From contig NC_071332.1 of assembly GCF_010183535.1 (NCBI RefSeq), positions 18,290,001 through 18,354,000 on the forward strand: a DNA stretch of 64,000 bases, written 5' to 3'. Under the pieces are notes generated by a model. It saw nothing but the letters and a program-made list of their open reading frames with translations. It had not been told where the DNA came from and did not search any database. The translations under genes and the position numbers were made by a program. Within the stretch, counting starts at the first letter, position 1. Each line of letters opens with the position of its first letter. This document shows positions 54,398-64,000 of this stretch, one piece after another. This stretch comes from Caenorhabditis remanei (lineage: Eukaryota > Nematoda > Chromadorea > Rhabditida > Rhabditidae).

Positions 54398-57149
54398 TTA
54401 TGGAGCCGTAGGACTAACTATTTTACTGAGGACGCGGTGAGTGAAAAAATGCTCACGAATTTTAGATCTTGGAGTTTTCCAATGATAGAGGTGGCCTCGT
54501 CTGGTATTGTGAGATGAAAGTTGAAAATAATTGGTATAGTCAATATCTATTTTTCCTATTAATAATTTACCGAAGAAGAATTTATCAAATCCGGCTCGTC
54601 GGGAAGATAAAGATTGAAGTTGATAATTCACTAAACGTTGGTGTGCCTGGACGTACTTTGGGTCAGTTCTCAGTATTCTTTTACCACAGGTTCTAAACAT
54701 AATCCTACGTGTGAAATTACTTTGAACTGATTCTATGTTTTTAATTGTTTTACAACTACCTGGATTAGTTACGACTGTGCCGTATTCCAGTATTGGACGC
54801 ACAAATATTTTGAAAAGCAGGGTGAGAAGTCGGATATTGTTACTATGGAACGATTTAAATACTGAAAAAGCGACAAAATTTGCTTTTCGTATTGCTGTAC
54901 TCCAGTGATCTTTAAAGGTGAGCTTCTCATCAACCAGAAATCCTAAATCTCGGACACAGCATTTTCTATCTATCAAATTACTATCTAGGAAATAATTATA
55001 ATGTTTTGGAGATTTCCCGATCGATAAGCAGTGAGTTTTAGCCACGTTCAGCTCAAGTTTTGCAGAATTCGACCAATTAGATATGGCATCAATAGCAATT
55101 TGTAGATCCGGTGTGTTTTTATGCTTTGGGAAGGATGAGAAAATTTTTAAATCATCAGCAAATTGCATAGCTGTTACAGATTTTGGTATTACAGTAGCTA
55201 TGTCGTTCACGTATATACAAAACAGAACTGGGGAGAGGACCCCACCTTGAGGAACCCCACACGATATTGTTCTAACCTCCGAAAAAAAAAGAGTTAATTT
55301 TTACTTTAAACGACCTCCCGGTTAAAAAAGAATGAAGCCAATTTAATAGACATGCATTAAGACCAATGCTGGTAAGTTTAACTAGAAGAAGATCAATGGG
55401 CACCGAATCAAAAGCTTTGGAATAGTCGAAATAGACTACATCGACTTGTTCGCCTTTTTCTAAACTAGATGTCCACTGATTCATGGACTCGAGAAGACAT
55501 GTGGTCGTTGAACGTTGAGGCCTGAACCCATGTTGCCCGGGACTCCAGAAATTTATTGAACCTAGGTGATGAGAAATTCTACGTAAGATACACCTCTCAT
55601 AGACTCTACAAATTATAGAGGTAAGACTAATTGGCCTAAAATGAACAGTTTTTGTAGGATTTTCCTGCTTTTTCAACGGAAACACTATCGACTCTTTCCA
55701 TCTATCTGGGACCGTTCCATTCATCATTGAAAAATTGCAGAGTTGGCTTATGGGGCTAGCAATAAATGCACTTATGATTTTTAAAAATCTGGCTGGAATT
55801 CCGTCAGGAGTCAAAGTGTTATTGCCCTTGATTTTACTTAAAAGTTTAAAGATTTCATCATCTGTCACACATATAATGTCTTGAAAAGAACGGTGATACG
55901 CGGGAACAGAAAAATTACCATCGTACTTATTTTTATATTGAGCCTGGAAGTGGGCCGCCAGCGCTTTACACTTCTCTTCATCCGAAATATGTGAAGTGTC
56001 ATGAGAGTCTTTAATGTCCGGAACAATGTTAGATGACCGTTTCAGAACCATTTTTGCAAAATTTGAGAACCTGCTAGGCCCTTTTTCTTTGAGCATAGAA
56101 ATTTCCAAATTACTACGGTATTTATAGACTTTTTTCCGGAATCTTTTTGATATTTTGACATAGGTGACGTAATCGGCTTTTGATCGGGATTTGACTGCCT
56201 GAGACCAGCTATATTCCACTAATTTTTGGAAAGATTCTAAATATTCTGGAAGGTTACCCATTCCCAGGCGCGAACTTGCCCAAGGTACGGACTGAGCAAA
56301 GACGTACTTCAAATACGTAATAAAATTATTGTATTTATCGTTTACATCCGAAACCCCAAAAATTAGAGTCCAATCTACATTACTGAGCATTTGTGATAGA
56401 GTACCGTAACTGATGTTCTTATAATCCGGATAGCTGATGGATGGAGAAGGGGGTTTATAGAGAAGATCATACTTGAATTCTATCTTTGAGTGGTCGCTGC
56501 GACCAATAGGAGCTGAGACGGTTACGTTTTGAATTGGGAAGTTTGAGAATACGAGATCAAGAATATTAGCCCCTCTGGTGGGGTTCCTTACATACTGGAT
56601 CAGATGATTATCATGACAGAAACTAATAATTTGTGTGGCTAGTTGGGCATTACTGTGGGGTGGGTCGGAGAGCCAGTCTATTTCTCTACAATTGAAGTCA
56701 CCCATTAATAATAAATTTTTACCGGGATCAAGGTAGGTAGAAATCTGCTTCAAAAGTTTTTTTGTATTACTAGGACTACAAGAAGGCGTTCGATAAACGT
56801 TTACTAGGATTAAGGGGTCTACCCCAATATCAAGGACTACTACAAGTATCTCAAAACCATTTTTGACTGATTCAGAGAAAAGTAACTTAGAATTTATAGA
56901 AGATTTTACAAATGTTGCAACTCCACCACCTCTACCATCGGAACGGTCCGATCTATATAAAGAATATTTTGTGGGACCTAAATTCAAAGAAAAAAGAGAA
57001 TTAGAAGTATTAATGGAAAGCCAGGTTTCTTGAAAAAATGCAATATCATAACCGCCACGCTCTAGCAAGAAGTTAACCTCAGCTCTATTCGCAATTATGC
57101 TTCTAACCTTAGCAGATAGAACTGACATGAATAAGTTATCAGGATACAA
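54398..57149 (-). pseudogene. LINE ORF2 (endonuclease and reverse transcriptase) with a homopolymer frameshift
   Basis: The start is at 57149, 84 bp after ORF1. The endonuclease domain (IAFFQETWL, GRGGGVATFV, LLMGDFNCREIDW, IGRSDHSKIEF) and RT (TPDGIPARFLK, VHFRPISLTS, VVYFDYSKAFDSVP) are open to about 55290. There a run of nine T on the minus strand (55283-55291 region) shifts frame, and RT continues in another frame (GVPQGGVLSPVLFCIYVND, MQFADDLKIFSS) to a stop at 54398. One base in the run would explain it, so a sequencing slip is as likely as a true lesion. Catalytic residues are present. Confidence 0.78.
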
Positions 57150-57232
57150 TAAAGAATCATTAAGAACAGAGTTAGAAGAAGAAGGGGACAGAGAGTTTAA
57201 ATCTACTTGAGAAGGGCCGGTCTGTCCCCTAG

Positions 57233-58027
57233 TTAGTTTCCCAGGTCCATGGGCTCTAGGGAGGGGGGCACATTATTAAGAGATTGAGTAATAGGAGGGT
57301 TAGGATGATGTACGTTAACACGTGAACTAAGGGAGTTAGCGTGACCTTCAGAATTCATTTTCAACTTATCTCGATAACTCTTTGACCAGGAAGGGCGGAC
57401 AAAAACCGGCCTTGATCCAGACGGGAAATGTTTCAGCGCCGGAGCCCGTGCCAGTACCATTTGCTGCGTCATCGAGTTCGCGAATACCACTTTCATCAAT
57501 CTGCTTCCTCCAGTCCTCGGCTTCCCAAGTCTATAGATCGTTGTTGCCGGTGGACCGATATCCATGAACGCCAGCAACTTCGACATACAATGGTGATCCC
57601 AGGACCACCTTTCTCTCTCCGATCTTCCAAACTCTGGTATTCCCGAGAATACCACCGACCGCCGTCTCTCCACATCATTAGAATCGACCAATTTATCCGT
57701 CATCTTCTCACCGCCCGCCTTCTCCGAACTCTCCTTCACCAGTAACTTCACCTTCTCATCAAGTTTCTTAACCTCTTCCTCCAAAGTTTTCAACTTAACA
57801 TTTTGACAATCAAGCTCCGTCTCCAGTTTCTTCACCCTATCATCCATTAACTCACGAAACGTCTTAGACAACGCCTTTAGGAATCTATCACTTTCTACCA
57901 ATTTGAAGAACCTCTCCTCGAAGTCTTCGGGAGCGGCCATGACTTTGGCTTTCTTGACTCCAGCCTTGGACTTCGCTTTTGATCCACCTCCCGACTCCTG
58001 ATCCGACTTCACCGAGCGTTTAGACAT
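57233..58027 (-). CDS. LINE ORF1 protein, 264 aa
   Basis: It starts MSKRSVKSDQESGGG at 58027; the frame extends upstream through the tandem repeats, but that is not family-like. A Lys-rich head is followed by a coiled coil (FRELMDDRVKKLETELDCQN ... LKTLEEEVKKLDEKVKLL) and an RRM-like part (RRSVVFSGIPEFGRSE, IYRLGKPRTGGSRLMKVVFA). This is the usual ORF1 chaperone layout. The stop is at 57233. Confidence 0.75.
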   Translation of the reverse strand: MSKRSVKSDQESGGGSKAKSKAGVKKAKVMAAPEDFEERFFKLVESDRFLKALSKTFRELMDDRVKKLETELDCQNVKLKTLEEEVKKLDEKVKLLVKESSEKAGGEKMTDKLVDSNDVERRRSVVFSGIPEFGRSERERWSWDHHCMSKLLAFMDIGPPATTIYRLGKPRTGGSRLMKVVFANSMTQQMVLARAPALKHFPSGSRPVFVRPSWSKSYRDKLKMNSEGHANSLSSRVNVHHPNPPITQSLNNVPPSLEPMDLGN

Positions 58028-58043
58028 ACGACCGTTTTTTCGT

Positions 58044-58124
58044 GAAAAATAAACGGGAATGAAAAATAAACGGGAATGAAAAATAAACGGGAATGAAAAA
58101 TAAACGGGAATGAAAAATAAACGG
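58044..58124 (-). repeat. Five tandem 17-bp units at the LINE 5' end
   Basis: The unit GAAAAATAAACGGGAAT on the plus strand is repeated four times plus most of a fifth, without mismatches. It abuts the host exon at 58126. Tandem 5' monomers act as promoters in some LINEs; here that is inference. Read through, they encode repeated FIFHSRLFF in frame with the host exon. Confidence 0.85.
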
Positions 58125-58386
58125 CCTTCTCTCGTGATCCAAATCCAGATTTCCGTGATAAAATCGATAGAACCAGTACTCGAAATCCACATAATCAATA
58201 ACATCGTCTCCGACTGTTTTACAGAAGTTCTTGTAAGCCTCCTCGACGTTTTTCTCACGAAGAAACTCGTAGAAAATACAAGCGCGAAGAACCGTTGGAT
58301 TGTTTTTCAGAATTTCGGACATTCTTTGTCGCAAATCGCTGAAAGGAAATTTATAAATTCATATATTCAAATGACTATTTTCTAAC

Positions 58387-58713
58387 CTTTTCCGAATATC
58401 CAAATTTCCAATGATCTCATTGAGCATTTCTGTTGGCAAATCGGTGAGAATGAGCGTCTTCGGATCGGCACTGAAATTCCAAAATTTGCTTAAAAACTAA
58501 TTTATTTTTAGCTAACCTTCTATCATGATCGAAATCCAGATTTCCGTGATAAAATCGATAAAACCAGTACTCGAAATCCACGTATTCAATCACATCGTCT
58601 CCGATTGCCTCACAGAAGTTTTTAAATGCCTCTTCGACGTTTTTGGTGCGGCGATACTCGTAGAAAATACACGCGCGAAGAGCCGTCGGATTGTTTTTCA
58701 AAAATTCGGACAT
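58387..58713 (-). CDS. FTH-family gene reduced to HTH_48 and F-box exons, in frame with the next gene
   Basis: Exon 1 (58517-58713, HTH_48, MSEFLKNNPTALRACIFYEY) and exon 2 (58387-58470, F-box, TLILTDLPTEMLNEIIGNLD) have the family sizes 197 and 84. Intron 2 then leads to a TTTCAG acceptor at about 58338-58343, immediately upstream of the next HTH_48 exon. Splicing there keeps frame (...DLRQRMSEILKNN...), giving an HTH_48/F-box/HTH_48 product that runs into the LINE repeats. Exons 3 and 4 of this gene are gone. A TTTTTTTCCAG acceptor lies 16 bases before the ATG, and the GCGGACAAT motif is at 58806-58844. Confidence 0.65.
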
Positions 58714-58805
58714 TTTCTGAGGTGATTTTCTGGAAAAAAATACGATTTGTTTCGTAGAAATAAATAGGCAGCGAAAAGAGTGAGTGAGAGTGGACAGATT
58801 ACTGC

Positions 58806-58844
58806 GCGCGTGACTTGTGGCACATTGTCCGCAAACTCCAATGC
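58806..58844 (-). promoter_or_regulatory. Conserved TTGCGGACAAT motif upstream of the FTH gene at 58387-58713
   Basis: In gene orientation GCATTGGAGTTTGCGGACAA is followed by TGTGCCACAAGTCACGCG. It lies about 95 bp upstream of the start and matches the three other copies. Confidence 0.55.
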
Positions 58845-58849
58845 TTTAC

Positions 58850-59300
58850 GAAGTACCGTAACCTGCGCAGAAATAAAACAATACATTCTGAAACGTAGAA
58901 AAAACACTGAAATGTGAAAAGTTTGAATAAAAATTATTATTGTGCGATATTTTTGCGATTTTCGTATGTTTAAAAGGTAATAATTCTCATTTTTCCAAGC
59001 TTTGACCGTGTTTTTCTCGAATACCAAGCTTTGAGAGCAACAAGTTAATATATATTTGAAATCAGCGTTTTCTCAGCTTTCCAATGATATAGGTAGGTCA
59101 CATGTCATATCTCCAAATTGACTTCATGACCTTCCTTAGTAAGTTACATCCTTTGTTTGATTATTAAAGTTTAAATCACCAGAATGTGCTACTTTCCCAC
59201 CTCGACTTAAAATTTTGTGGTATCTCTCCTCAAAATAAAATAAAATACTCAATTCTTTATTTATATTCTTCATGTGTCATCATCTAATACTAAACTGAAT
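58850..59300. other. Intergenic interval without recognised feature
   Basis: AT-rich sequence lies between the F-box array and the 3' end of the peptidase gene. An AATAAA-like signal for the peptidase could be the AAAATAAAATAAAATAC stretch at about 59236-59252, read on the minus strand as TATTTTATTTT, which is not convincing. Nothing else is seen. Confidence 0.35.
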
Positions 59301-59304
59301 TTAC

Positions 59305-62300
59305 TCAAAAAAGTTCACACTTCTTCACGGGATTCATCGGTGATCCAACCGGACAATTGAATGCCTCCGCGAACTCTTTCATATTCGAGAACACTCCATT
59401 CACACGGAAACTACTCGTTGGATGTAGCATTCTCTGTTTTGTAGCGAGTGGTGTGGAGTCTCGTGCACGGCACCATGTCTGAAAATTTGAGTGTGTGAAG
59501 AGGGAGGTTTGGAGTGATCTGACTGAGTACCAGTGCTGTCATATGAAAGAATAGTTTGTCCGGTTTCTCGTCTTCAAATCCAAAAATACTTGGCTCACTC
59601 GAGAAATCCACTTTCTTATAAGTCTTCCACGAAACATTAATCCCAAGAAGATCAGCTGCCATCTCCCCAATAGTTATACTTCCATTCAACTGAAAAATGT
59701 TCAGTAGAGCGTAATTGCAACCCCCGTTCTACCCCTACATTTCTCCCAAAATCCGGGTCGTCATACCCAGTGTACTGATCTATCAGACACTGTGCTCTTC
59801 TATCGTACTCCGCCGAGTCTTCAGGTGTCCACCAATCCTTGTAACCTCCGTTCTCATCCATCATTCTTCCGAATGGATCGAAACCATGTCCGATTTCATG
59901 CCCAATAACCTCACCAATACTAGCAACTTTTGCGTATTTCGGGTAGGTTGAATCGAAGAATGGTTCGTCCAGAAGTGCAACATTTATAGCTGGAGAAGGA
60001 AATCAAACATTTTAAAGAAATACGGTAGCCTACTCAATTTGTTGAGCTCCGGCATGTAGTATGCATTCGTTTCGACGTACATCTCGTCAGGTTTGATGGA
60101 GAGAAGCGAGGCGTGAAAGTTCATAACTTGTTCGGTATGGAATCGGTCGAGTTCTACTTCCGCAGCAAGATAAGACATTCCCTCGGATAGGTTTAGCTGG
60201 AAAACATACTTGTAAACCGGGCCAAAATGGGCGTAACTTGTTTCAAACTGAGTTTTATGAGCTGAAAAATACACCAAAATGTAGATCTCGGCGAGTTCTA
60301 TATCCGTGACCTCATACGTGCTGCAGACGTTGAAAATGATCCAAAAAACGTAAGGTCAGCGTCATATTAACGACTAGCCATACGACTCGTATGAGGTCAA
60401 CTCGCCGAGATCTGCATTTTGGTGTATTTTTCAGCTCATAAAACACAGTTTGAAGAGAGTTACACGCTGTCTTGTTTCAGCCCGGTTTGCAACCATGTGC
60501 TAGAAACTTTCCCCCTAGATGCAAGTGCGCTCTATCAAACTTACCGTATCAAAATAGCTATCAAGTGCTCCTGGAACTTCCAAATCATTCGGATACCCAA
60601 CCAATTTCTGCATATGTTCTATCTTTCGAATAGCCGCTATTTTAGTTGACTGACTAAGCCACGTGGATTGCTGGATAATCTCTACAAAACTCTGTCGGAT
60701 ATCCTCAACCATATCAGATGCCAATCGGAGATTCTCCTTGTCGAAATGGTTACGGGCGAAGACTCGAAGAGAGGCAAGTGGAAGTTTTTCAATAACTTTC
60801 TGGAAGAGGTTATGGATAGAGGAGACTGTAAAAGACTTGCCAACCTTGGCACAATCCACGTTGCCATCCGGTTTGTCCCTATTATCTTCCTCCATCAAAA
60901 AACGGAAGTAGGCACCGAAATAATTGGCCAAAACTCGCTTTGATGTAGTTTGTAGTATTGTTTCGAGCTGAAAAGGAAGAAGTAAGGTAATATAGCGGCG
61001 AGCACTCACATTATAAGTCTCATTGAAAAAGAAGGAAAGTTTCGGAACTAGTAGCCTCTGCCTTATAGTCTCCCACACTTCATCTTTATGTTTCGAACTG
61101 AATAGATTCTTCAGAATCCTCTCGAAATCCAAACTAGGCAAATGCGCTTGAAGATCAGAGAGTTTAGTGAACGACGACAAGTCCCATTGCTCTTCAAACT
61201 GCAAAATCATTGTTCTAAAGCGTCTGGTTTCAAAACGTCCTCACTTTTTCTAACTCTTCATTGAACGTTTCCATATTCTTGAAATCTTCTTCAAACGTCG
61301 CAACATCTAGCAAAGTTTTGTTGTCGTTTAGATACATCTGAAATTGGTGAATTCTTTTAATCATACTTGTCAACTCGGCCGGCGTGTAACTCGCTTCAAA
61401 CTAAGATTTATGGGCTGAAAAATATACCAAAAGTTAGATCTCAGCGAGATCTGTGCCTGTAACTTACTACGGGCCGGATGGCTAGTCTTTAATGAGCCGC
61501 AGGCAGGGCTAGAGTACGATAAGGCTCAGACTACCTCCGCAGCTGCGTTCTAATAAGAAATGGTGTTCCTAAAATATTTCATTTCAACATGATCATTTTA
61601 GCGGTTTTTGGCACTATATCCCGGCACGTCGTACATTAACGAATAGTCATACCGTAGTAGGTCACAGTCATAGACCTCGCTGAGATCTACATTTCGGTAT
61701 ATTTTTCAGCTCATAAGATTGAGGCTTAAGCGAGTTACGTCCGGCGCGGCCCGGCCCTGCTCGTTTCGACCCGGTTGACGAATAAAATTAAAACCTGTTT
61801 CACTTCCGCGAGTTCCTCTTTCGAAAACAGCAAATCTCTTCCAATAAAGACATCACGATAATTAGATGGGATCATAAAAAGTCCGAGGTTTAGTCTACCA
61901 AGTGAGGAGTAGTTCGATATCATGTCTGAAAATCTAGAGAACATCTAACAGAAAGAATAATTTGATCTAACCATTCAAATCAAAACTTGATTCCGTCCAA
62001 TTTTTGTCAAGAAATGGTATGGATCCAATTCTTTTGGAAATCTCAGTTGAAGTCACTTCTCGTTGTTGATAATATTCAGTTTCATTCATGGTTTTAGCAC
62101 GTTGACATATCTTGTAAAATGTCTTCATTGCTTTCTCGGATTTCGAAGTGGAAGTGGACGGTTGTTCGAGGAATTCTGCGATTATGGATGTTTTGAAAAC
62201 GGGAAGATTTACTACTACAGTAAGTTTTACAAGTTTACCTTTTTCAGTCGAAAATGACCATCTTTCAGAGGGTGTTACGGTATCACTGATTGTTCCACAA

Positions 62301-63113
62301 AGTAAATTATGTGTAACCCATACAGAACAAAAGTTGAGCTTCATTTTTGAAGTTGACAACTTTTTTGTACGAGTACTCCCTAGAGAGTTATGGTCATTTT
62401 AAGGGGACAGCTTAAAAATCACTCTATTTTGCAGTGAAATGGGGCGATTTAAGGGAGAAACCACTTTGTAAATATGTAACCTCTAGGGAGTGTCCGTACA
62501 AAAAAGTTGTCAACCGGAAAAAATGAAGGTCTACCTTTGTTATGTATGGTTTATACATAACTTGCTTTGTGGGACAATCAGTGTTACCGTAACACCCTCT
62601 GGTCATTTTCAGCTGAAAAAGACCGAATTGTATATCTTACTGCACGGTACTGTAAGTCTTTTTAGGCAAGTTTTAAGTATATCCTAATCCCAATTTACTC
62701 ATTTCCAGCTAATCACCTTTCAAAAGTTGCTCCACAATTTTCGTTTTCTTCATCATTCTATGCCCATCAACCAGCGTATCTTCATTATACTTTCCGCATA
62801 CAGCTTTATAAAAGTTTTGACATGGATCCACAGAGACATCTCGCCAATTGTGCTATAACTTTGATATTCAGGGATTAGGCCTTCCTTAAATGAAACCAAC
62901 CAATTGATGAGCGAGAAGGATACATTCCGGTGATTTACAGACACCGTTATGCTTCACAGACTGGAATTCTGAAGGTCTGGAAGGCGTGGTCTTCGTTGGC
63001 TCAGAACCTCTTATAATGATAACTGCCACGTAGAGAGCGAATATCCAGATGAGAAAGATTGTGAGAGATCTCAGTGGATGATGAGGCTTCGTTTCTTTGT
63101 CTTCTTGAGGCAT
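59305..63113 (-). CDS. M13 metallopeptidase (neprilysin-like), type II membrane protein, 711 aa
   Basis: Eleven exons (62901-63113, 62717-62852, 61972-62175, 61795-61925, 61245-61337, 61010-61198, 60545-60967, 60034-60196, 59739-59989, 59531-59689, 59305-59478) total 2136 nt with every junction in phase. A short cytoplasmic head and one signal anchor (LTIFLIWIFALYVAVIII, about residues 17-34) are followed by VCKSPECILLAHQL and SVDPCQNFYKAVCGKY, the family's opening cysteines. The zinc site is VIGHEIGHGFD with the distal glutamate in GEMAAD (usually GENIAD). TNAYYMPELN is the substrate-backbone motif, and the end is VGSPMNPVKKCELF. It should cleave small peptides outside the cell. Introns 2, 4 and 7 hold foldback repeats. 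Nematodes have many such genes, so I give no symbol. Confidence 0.92.
60232..60473. repeat. Foldback repeat in intron 7 of the peptidase gene
   Basis: The arms GTAACTTGTTTCAAACTGAG and, inverted, GTAACTCTCTTCAAACTGTG continue through GCTGAAAAATACACCAAAAT and GAGATC. A related foldback occupies 61386-61738. Confidence 0.85.
61386..61738. repeat. Foldback repeat in intron 4 of the peptidase gene
   Basis: The arms GTAACTCGCTTCAAACTAAG and, inverted, GTAACTCGCTTAAGCCTCAA match those at 60232-60473. The centre (61451-61668) is the GTGACCTACTACGGG-type inverted repeat also present inside 29234-29583. Confidence 0.82.
62218..62652. mobile_element. TA-flanked foldback MITE, CAGTACCGTGCAGTAAG type (copy 3)
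   Basis: The right end, inverted, is CAGTACCGTGCAGTAAGATA next to TA (62653-62654). The left end is shortened to CAGTAAG after TA (62216-62217). The arms match 27408-27861. It fills most of intron 2 of the peptidase gene (62176-62716). Confidence 0.82.
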
Positions 63114-63263
63114 TCTTTGATTTTTCGTCAAAAAGAGCAAATGACTACAATTTATTGACAGATTCTATTTATTGTTTTCTAAACCAGAACAAACTAAAAG
63201 TTCACGGAATCAAAAACAAAAAACAACATTTAACATCAATTCTATCAAAAACAGAACAAAAAA

Positions 63264-64000
63264 TTACAATCTCTTCTTCGATATTATCATTTTCTGTTGA
63301 TCATAATCCAATTTGAACTCCAAAATCTGGTTTGAATCGTCAGGAATCTTGTAGTTGTAGAGGAGAACGTCTTCATCTCCGGTATCGACTTGCTCACAGA
63401 ACGATTCTAGGTATTCAGAGCTGTCGTCGAGATCTGATTCGACAGTGCATGACTCGAAGTTGGTAGACGTGGAGAAGAACTGTAATGAAGAAATTGATGA
63501 ATTGACGTCCATAACATTTGAAAATAATCAGACTTGCTAGATTCCGGGCCGGGCCGGTCGGCCCGGATTTGAATTTTTGAACTTTCTCCACTACAATTTT
63601 TTGTCGAAAAATTTACTTTCTGAAAATTTTTCATATTTTTCCTCAAGTATATTTTTCAACCACCTTCGAAACCTACAAAAAGTTGTTCTTAAGAAATATT
63701 TTTCAAAAAAAAAATCGGGAAATTTTCGAAAAAAAATTTTGAATTTTTTTCGGTACTGAACTTCCAGGCCGGGCCAGGCCCTGGAAATTTTAATTCCGCC
63801 CCGGCCCGTTGCAAATCTGAAAATAATCATTGCAGTAATAAAATAACTAACATCTCTGAGGTTTATCAAGGATTGCTCTGTGACATCCCAATCTAAGATC
63901 ACAAAACGTTTGAAATGCATTAGAAATTCGGATGGGAAGTAATGGAAACAATCTTCAGCAGTGAGTTGCTCCGCTTGCTTCCACTGTTCCAGACTCGAGA
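63264..64000 (-). CDS. Carboxy-terminal part of an FTH-family gene, runs off the window
   Basis: The exon 63852 to the window end encodes LEQWKQAEQLTAEDCFHYFP and HFKRFVILDWDVTEQSLINL then RD at a GTTAGT donor, the usual end of the FTH penultimate exon. The last exon 63264-63479 (FFSTSTNFESCTVESDL ... KMIISKKRL) has the FTH tail pattern. The intron contains the MITE 63529-63819. HTH_48 and F-box exons, if any, lie beyond the window. Confidence 0.72.
63529..63819. mobile_element. hAT-like MITE, ACTTG...GGGCC family (copy 3)
   Basis: The exact 8-bp duplication is AAAATAAT (63521-63528, 63820-63827). The ends are CAGACTTGCTAG and, inverted, CAGATTTGCAACGGGCC. GGCCGGGCC runs are in both arms. 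It lies in the last intron of the FTH gene at the window end. Confidence 0.92.

Larger units (their letters stand above)
54195..58125 (-). mobile_element. CR1/Jockey-like non-LTR retrotransposon with 5' tandem monomers
   Basis: Read on the minus strand it has five 17-bp tandem units (58044-58124), ORF1 (57233-58027), ORF2 (54398-57149, one frameshift), a 3' region with an 18-G run (54256-54273 on the plus strand) and an AAATAAATAAATAAATG tail at 54195-54225. It is distinct in sequence from the LINE at 31.4-35.8 kb. No RNase H. Confidence 0.82.
53272..58322 (-). pseudogene. F-box/FTH gene split by a LINE that removed intron 1 and most of the F-box exon
   Basis: Exon 1 (58126-58322, HTH_48, MSEILKNNPTVLRACIFYEF...) is followed not by a donor GT but by the LINE's 5' repeats at 58125. 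On the other side only 13 bases of the F-box exon remain (54182-54194, matching CTATTCCAAACAT at 50533-50545), then intron 2, exon 3 (53525-54128, FTH) and exon 4 (53272-53475). Exon 3 and 4 phases fit the canonical gene. About 130 bp of host DNA (intron 1 and about 70 bases of the F-box exon) are missing at the insertion site. The remaining frames are intact, so the event is recent. Confidence 0.75.

Overview
The window is nuclear DNA of a Caenorhabditis-type nematode. It holds a tandem family of F-box/FTH genes with mariner-type HTH_48 amino-terminal domains, three Srw-like seven-helix chemoreceptor genes, introns of about 43-50 nt ending in TTTTCAG, and several TTTTCAG acceptors just upstream of start codons that look like trans-splice sites. 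It resembles a repeat-rich chromosome arm. Exons below were assembled by hand from splice consensus and reading-frame arithmetic. No transcript or database evidence was available.

0-7.4 kb: a stack of nested transposons in an FTH-type gene. A hAT-like MITE (134-600) lies upstream. A second hAT-like element (979-6400, 8-bp target duplication) sits in the gene and is itself invaded by a GC-rich MITE (1277-1536) and by an apparently intact 4.5-kb CACTA-like transposon (1775-6302). That transposon carries a 744-aa TNP2-like transposase and a 325-aa second protein. 7.4-18 kb: mostly MITEs and foldbacks, plus two minus-strand genes (8742-9569 and 16691-18014) whose last exons encode the same unusual short-repeat tail, and a decayed gene duplicated at 12.3-13.5 and 15.3-15.7 kb.

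18-31 kb: two FTH genes (18640-20040 with a frameshift, 20176-21947 intact) and three Srw-like receptors (22072-23988 broken by an exonic MITE, 26245-28293 intact, 28491-30205 intact). Many of their introns consist largely of TA-flanked foldback MITEs. 31-36.3 kb: a decayed relative of the CACTA-like transposon holding a full-length CR1/Jockey-like LINE. 36.6-46.3 kb: an FTH-domain gene with two HTH_48 copies and no F-box, then a second TNP2-type element split by a Ty3/gypsy gag-pol (39163-42819) and followed by a 298-aa second gene.

47-50 kb: a six-exon 844-aa gene with coiled coil, GDKGG motif and PHD-like finger, transposon-like but of unassigned family. 50-59 kb: an F-box/FTH array on the minus strand showing unequal-exchange chimeras, a near-perfect palindrome and a LINE that replaced an intron plus an F-box exon. 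59.3-63.1 kb: a complete 11-exon M13 (neprilysin-like) metallopeptidase. 63.3 kb to the end: the 3' part of another FTH gene.

The F-box and chemoreceptor genes are lineage-expanded families expected in such regions. The transposons explain most of the remaining DNA. Most other open frames are shadows.
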